DNA from: CAZNMF01 sp964573795 | GTDB taxonomy: Bacteria; Acidobacteriota; Vicinamibacteria; Vicinamibacterales; SCN-69-37 | Assembly: GCA_964573795.1 (NCBI GenBank) | Contig: CAZNMF010000073.1 | Span: forward strand, 1 to 12,880 | DNA length: 12,880 bases | Direction: 5' to 3' | Shown: one piece after another, positions 6,754 to 12,880 of the stretch | Layout of the letters: every line of letters begins with the position of its first letter | How positions within the stretch are numbered: the first letter of the stretch is position 1 | Notes under the pieces: model-generated | What the model saw: only the letters and a program-made list of their open reading frames with translations | What the model was told of the DNA's origin: nothing | Database searches by the model: none | Made by a program: the position numbers and the translations under genes

Positions 6754-6842
6754 GGATCGATGCGCGCGCGTGCGCGGTCTGGTGCAGAATGCCGGGAGAG
6801 CGTACACGATCGGCCCGCCCCGCAGCGGTCTCGCCCCGGCGC

Positions 6843-6871
6843 CTGACGAAACGCGGAGGATGTCGGATAAT
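6843..6871 (+). promoter_or_regulatory. candidate sigma70-type promoter for the exported CBM9-like gene
   Basis: Seen: CTGACG (6843-6848), a 17-base spacer, and GATAAT (6866-6871). These match 4 of 6 and 5 of 6 consensus bases at ideal spacing. It lies about 40 bases before ATG 6913, which has GGAG at 6903-6906. It sits in the 173-base divergent intergenic region 6740-6912. No comparably good promoter for the minus-strand MFS gene was found there. Confidence 0.45.
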
Positions 6872-6912
6872 GTGATCCGCCTGCGCCAGCCTGCCGTTCG
6901 CCGGAGCCATCG

Positions 6913-7728
6913 ATGACCGCGGATCGCTCGCGCTCTCTTGCCGCTCACCTGTTCGCTGCGAGCGCCCTGTGCGGCTGTCTCGCGCTCGCGCCGGCCCGCG
7001 TCTCGACACGCGCGGCCGATCAGACACTGCTCGCGACGTGGCGCAGCGCCGACGTCGCCATCGACGGATCGCTCGCGGATTGGACGCAGTTGTCGCGCGT
7101 CGGCCAGGGCCCGCTGGTCGGCGTCCGGAACGACGACCGCGCGCTCTATCTCGCCGTGGCCTCGAGCGACGCCGTCGTCCGGCCGCAGCTCGCGACCGGC
7201 CTCATCGTCTGGATCGATCGCGCCGGCGGCAAGGCACAGACGTTCGGGCTCCGGCTGGAAGGCCTCTCGCCGCGGCCGCTGCCGGGCGCGATGCCTGACG
7301 CGGCGTCGAGCGGCGATCTGGAACCGGGCTCGTACGCGCTCGACGACTGCGATCTGCTCGGGCCCGCGAAGAACCAGCGCCGCCTCATCGAGCGTCCGGC
7401 CGACGTCGGCATCGCGCTCGCGGCAGGGCTCGAGAATCGCCTCGTGATCTACGAGCTGAAGCTGCCGCTGGCGAAGACGGACGCGACGCCGTACGCGGTC
7501 GACGCCGGATCCGGAGCGACGATCGCCGTCGGACTCGAGACGCCGGCCGACCCGAAGCGGCCGAAGCAGCGCGAGCCGCTGACGGCCAGCCCGTGGATCA
7601 ACGATCCCTACGGCGGCTATTTCAATCCACCGCCGCCGACCAACAGCGGATCCCGGCCGCCGAAGGAGAAGAAGATCAAGCCCATGAAGCTCGTGTGGGC
7701 GACGGTGCGGCTGGCGACGATGCCATGA
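6913..7728 (+). CDS. exported protein with CBM9/DOMON-like N-terminal beta-sandwich, function unknown
   Basis: Seen: 271 residues. The signal sequence occupies about 1-36 (basic start, hydrophobic 9-26, cleavage near STRAA). LCGC at 19-22 is a poor lipobox, so a lipoprotein is possible but not favoured. The mature start ATWRSADVAIDGSLADWTQL (41-60) is the 'xxIDGsldDW' opening common to CBM9-like and related domains. It is followed by beta-strand patterns VGVRNDDRALYLAVASSD (69-86) and TGLIVWID (95-102). The last 45 residues are Pro/Gly/Lys-rich and probably unstructured (NPPPPTNSGSRPPKEKK, 238-254). No catalytic domain is attached, unlike many CBM9 enzymes. GGAG six bases before ATG 6913 supports the start. 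It is the only plus-strand gene, and it converges on the receiver gene with an 18-base gap. Periplasmic or outer-surface ligand binding is a guess from the fold signature. Confidence 0.72.
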   Translation: MTADRSRSLAAHLFAASALCGCLALAPARVSTRAADQTLLATWRSADVAIDGSLADWTQLSRVGQGPLVGVRNDDRALYLAVASSDAVVRPQLATGLIVWIDRAGGKAQTFGLRLEGLSPRPLPGAMPDAASSGDLEPGSYALDDCDLLGPAKNQRRLIERPADVGIALAAGLENRLVIYELKLPLAKTDATPYAVDAGSGATIAVGLETPADPKRPKQREPLTASPWINDPYGGYFNPPPPTNSGSRPPKEKKIKPMKLVWATVRLATMP

Positions 7729-7746
7729 CCGCCGCGTCCGAATCGA

Positions 7747-8154
7747 TCACCGCGCGGAATCCGGCGTCCCCGGCTCCGGCCGATCGATCCCGAGAATGGC
7801 AGCGAGCCGGTCGGCGAGCTGATCCGGCAGAATCGGCTTCGCGATGAAGGCGTCGAAGCCGGCGCGCAGCGCGCTTTCCCGCTCGTCGGGCAGCGCGTGC
7901 GCCGTGAGCGCGACGATCGGCACGTTGGTGAACGCCGGATCCGTCTTCAGCACGCCCAGCGCCTCGACGCCCGTCAGCCCGGGCATCCTGATGTCGAGCA
8001 GCACGATGTCCGGCTTGTGGCGGCGGGCCGCATCGACGGCGGCGCGTCCGTCGAACGCGGTGACGACGCGGAAGCCCAGGAAGCGCAGGCCTTCCGAGTA
8101 CATCTCGCACGCGTCGACGTAGTCGTCAGCGAGCAGCACCAGCGGCCGGGCCAT
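7747..8154 (-). CDS. single-domain response regulator (CheY-like receiver)
   Basis: Seen: 135 residues forming one REC domain and nothing else. The acidic pair is D10/D11, the phosphoacceptor D54 is in VLLDIRMPG (51-59), the switch T84 is in VALTAH (81-86), and K106 is in AKP (105-107). All key residues are present. A short Pro-rich tail follows (125-135). It starts at ATG 8152-8154, three bases after the upstream kinase stop, with only a GGGGC-like weak Shine-Dalgarno, so it is probably translated by coupling. Without an output domain it should act as a phosphate shuttle or sink, or by protein-protein contact, in the relay run by the two kinases upstream (inference). Confidence 0.92.
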   Translation of the reverse strand: MARPLVLLADDYVDACEMYSEGLRFLGFRVVTAFDGRAAVDAARRHKPDIVLLDIRMPGLTGVEALGVLKTDPAFTNVPIVALTAHALPDERESALRAGFDAFIAKPILPDQLADRLAAILGIDRPEPGTPDSAR

Positions 8155-8157
8155 GCG

Positions 8158-9450
8158 CTACAGCCCCGACGCCACGGCGGGCGCATTCGCGCCGGGCGCC
8201 ACGTCCGCCTCGGTGGCGCTCGCGGCGGGCACCCGCACGACGAACGTTGCGCCGGTGCCCGTCCCCGCGCTCCACGCGCGAATCGTGCCGCCGTGCAGCT
8301 CGACGAGCTGCCGCGTGATCGCCAGTCCCAGCCCGAGCCCGGCCGTCCCGCTCGTCGAGATGCCGTGCTCCTGGCGAAAGCGGTCGAAGACGTGCGGCAG
8401 GAACGCCGGGCTGATGCCGCGGCCGTTGTCCTGCACGACGATCTCCACGCATCCGTCGACCATGCGGATGTCGGCCACGACGCGGCCGCCGGGCGGCGTG
8501 AACTTGACGGCGTTGTGCAGGAGATTCCAGAGCACCTGCTGGAGGCGCCGGTCGTCGCCGGCGACGGCGCGCAGATCCGGCGAGACGGCGGCGACCAGCG
8601 TCACGCCCTTCCGATCCGCTGCCGGTTGCAGCTCGCGCAGCGTCGTCTCCAGCAACTGGCCCAGATCCACGCGATCCATCTCGAGGCGCAGCGTGCCGGA
8701 CGTGAGCCGGCTCATGTCGAGCAGGTCGTCGATCAGCTTCGCCTGCAGCTCGGCGTTGCGGCGGACGGTGGCAAGCGCGAGCTGGACGTCGCGCACGCCC
8801 ATGCCGGTCTCGAGCATCGACAGCCAGCCGAGGATGACGTTCATCGGCGTCCGCAGCTCGTGGCTCAGCGAGGCGAGGAACTCGTCCTTCAGGCGGCTCT
8901 GCCGCTCGGCCTCGTCCCTGGCCGCGACGAGCGCCGCCGTGCGCTCGCGGACGCGGCGCTCCAGCTCGCGATTCGCCTCCTCCAGCGCGGCCTGCACGCG
9001 CTCGCGTTCCGCGATCTCGGCCTGGAGCGCTTCCGCGAGCCGCGACAGCTCGCGCGTCTTCGTGAAGATGTCGACGAACACGCCGACCTTCGATCGGAGG
9101 ATCTCCGCGTCGATCGGCTTGCTCAGATAGTCGACCGCGCCGGCGCCGTAGCCCTGGAGCACGTCGCGATCGTCCACGGTGTGCGCGGTCAGCAGCAGGA
9201 TCGGCACGTGCTGCAGGCGCTTGCGCTGCTTGATGAGCGCCGCGAGCTCGATGCCGCTCATGTCGGGCATCCGGATGTCGAGGACGATGGCCGCGAACTC
9301 GTGGCTGAGCAGCGCCAGCAGCGCCTCGTCGGCCGACGCGGCGCGGACGAGCGCGCAGTCGAGCTGGCCCAGCATGACCTCCAGCGCGTCGAGGTTGCGC
9401 GGCTGATCGTCGACGATCAGCACCTTCGGGACGTCGGCGGGCACAGTCAT
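8158..9450 (-). CDS. hybrid sensor kinase, REC-coiled coil-HisKA-HATPase
   Basis: Seen: 430 residues. An N-terminal receiver spans about 8-125 (D14/D15, phosphoacceptor D58 in IVLDIRMPD, T88, K111). A charged coiled coil follows (about 135-188). HisKA has SLSHELRTP with H197. The HATPase_c domain has an N box NLLHNAVKF (309-317), G1 DNGRGI (341-346), an F box around FDRFRQ, and G2 GLGLGLAI (371-378). The C-terminal tail is Ala-rich. There is no membrane segment or PAS domain, so the protein is cytoplasmic and its input is probably phosphorylation of its own receiver. The start ATG 9448-9450, seven bases after the upstream kinase stop, is preferred over ATG 9555, whose extra 35 residues are Ser/Arg-rich antisense-like sequence inside the neighbour. 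Layouts like this act as second-stage kinases downstream of a hybrid kinase (family knowledge). Confidence 0.92.
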   Translation of the reverse strand: MTVPADVPKVLIVDDQPRNLDALEVMLGQLDCALVRAASADEALLALLSHEFAAIVLDIRMPDMSGIELAALIKQRKRLQHVPILLLTAHTVDDRDVLQGYGAGAVDYLSKPIDAEILRSKVGVFVDIFTKTRELSRLAEALQAEIAERERVQAALEEANRELERRVRERTAALVAARDEAERQSRLKDEFLASLSHELRTPMNVILGWLSMLETGMGVRDVQLALATVRRNAELQAKLIDDLLDMSRLTSGTLRLEMDRVDLGQLLETTLRELQPAADRKGVTLVAAVSPDLRAVAGDDRRLQQVLWNLLHNAVKFTPPGGRVVADIRMVDGCVEIVVQDNGRGISPAFLPHVFDRFRQEHGISTSGTAGLGLGLAITRQLVELHGGTIRAWSAGTGTGATFVVRVPAASATEADVAPGANAPAVASGL

Positions 9451-9457
9451 CCGCGGG

Positions 9458-12880
<3,423 letters not shown>

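Noticed and set aside
6761..6790. Alternating CG/TG tract (GCGCGCGCGTGCGCG) as a Z-DNA or regulatory element
   Set aside because: The tract is short and common in such GC-rich DNA, with no supporting context.
4664..6916. Plus-strand open frame of 750 codons
   Set aside because: It runs antisense through the esterase, minigene and MFS genes, all of which have clear motifs. The product is Arg/His/Asp-rich low-complexity sequence typical of the antisense frame of GC-rich genes.
6860..6916. 18-codon plus-strand ORF (MSDNVIRLRQPAVRRSHR) ending in an ATGA overlap with the CBM9-like gene
   Set aside because: It could be a leader peptide, but its GGAGG touches the ATG with no spacing and its start would lie upstream of or within the candidate -10 box (6866-6871). 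It is more likely chance.

Overview
The window looks like a chromosomal stretch of an Acidobacteriota genome, most plausibly a Vicinamibacteria-like member. The reasons are the GC-rich sequence with GC-ending codons, a full-length 'ADOP' duplicated orphan permease (a family expanded in Acidobacteria), and a multi-receiver poly-HAMP hybrid histidine kinase. The phylum is an inference. No rRNA, tRNA, CRISPR array, insertion sequence or phage gene was seen. All genes except one are on the minus strand, so the window is read below from right to left.

12880 to 7747 is a signalling operon of three tightly packed genes. They are a very large soluble-looking poly-HAMP/GAF hybrid histidine kinase with three receiver domains (5' end outside the window), a REC-HisKA-HATPase kinase, and a single-domain receiver. 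Together they carry two transmitter modules and five receivers but no visible Hpt or DNA-binding output. 6913-7728, the only plus-strand gene, encodes an exported protein with a CBM9/DOMON-like beta-sandwich start; it converges on the signalling operon.

6739 to 4709 is a compact operon of an MFS transporter (GTG start), a 62-residue minigene that resembles only the C-terminal tail of MhqO/LinE-type ring-cleaving dioxygenases, and an MhqD-like carboxylesterase. The genes overlap by 4 and 17 bases. Directly behind the esterase stop lies an 8-unit GGGCTTG array with G-quadruplex potential, joined to a diverged inverted copy that makes a 27-base-arm hairpin.

4520 to 2064 is the ADOP permease. 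1968 to 985 is an SdpR-SdpI-type pair (ArsR-family repressor abutting a six-helix SdpI membrane protein) with a clear inverted-repeat operator candidate in an AT-rich island upstream. 891 to 1 is an exported GH18 glycosidase whose 3' end leaves the window.

The strongest leads are the dioxygenase-tail minigene kept with its own start inside a translationally coupled operon, and the heptamer/G4/hairpin element behind that operon. The SdpRI pair without any SdpABC toxin genes in view is also notable.
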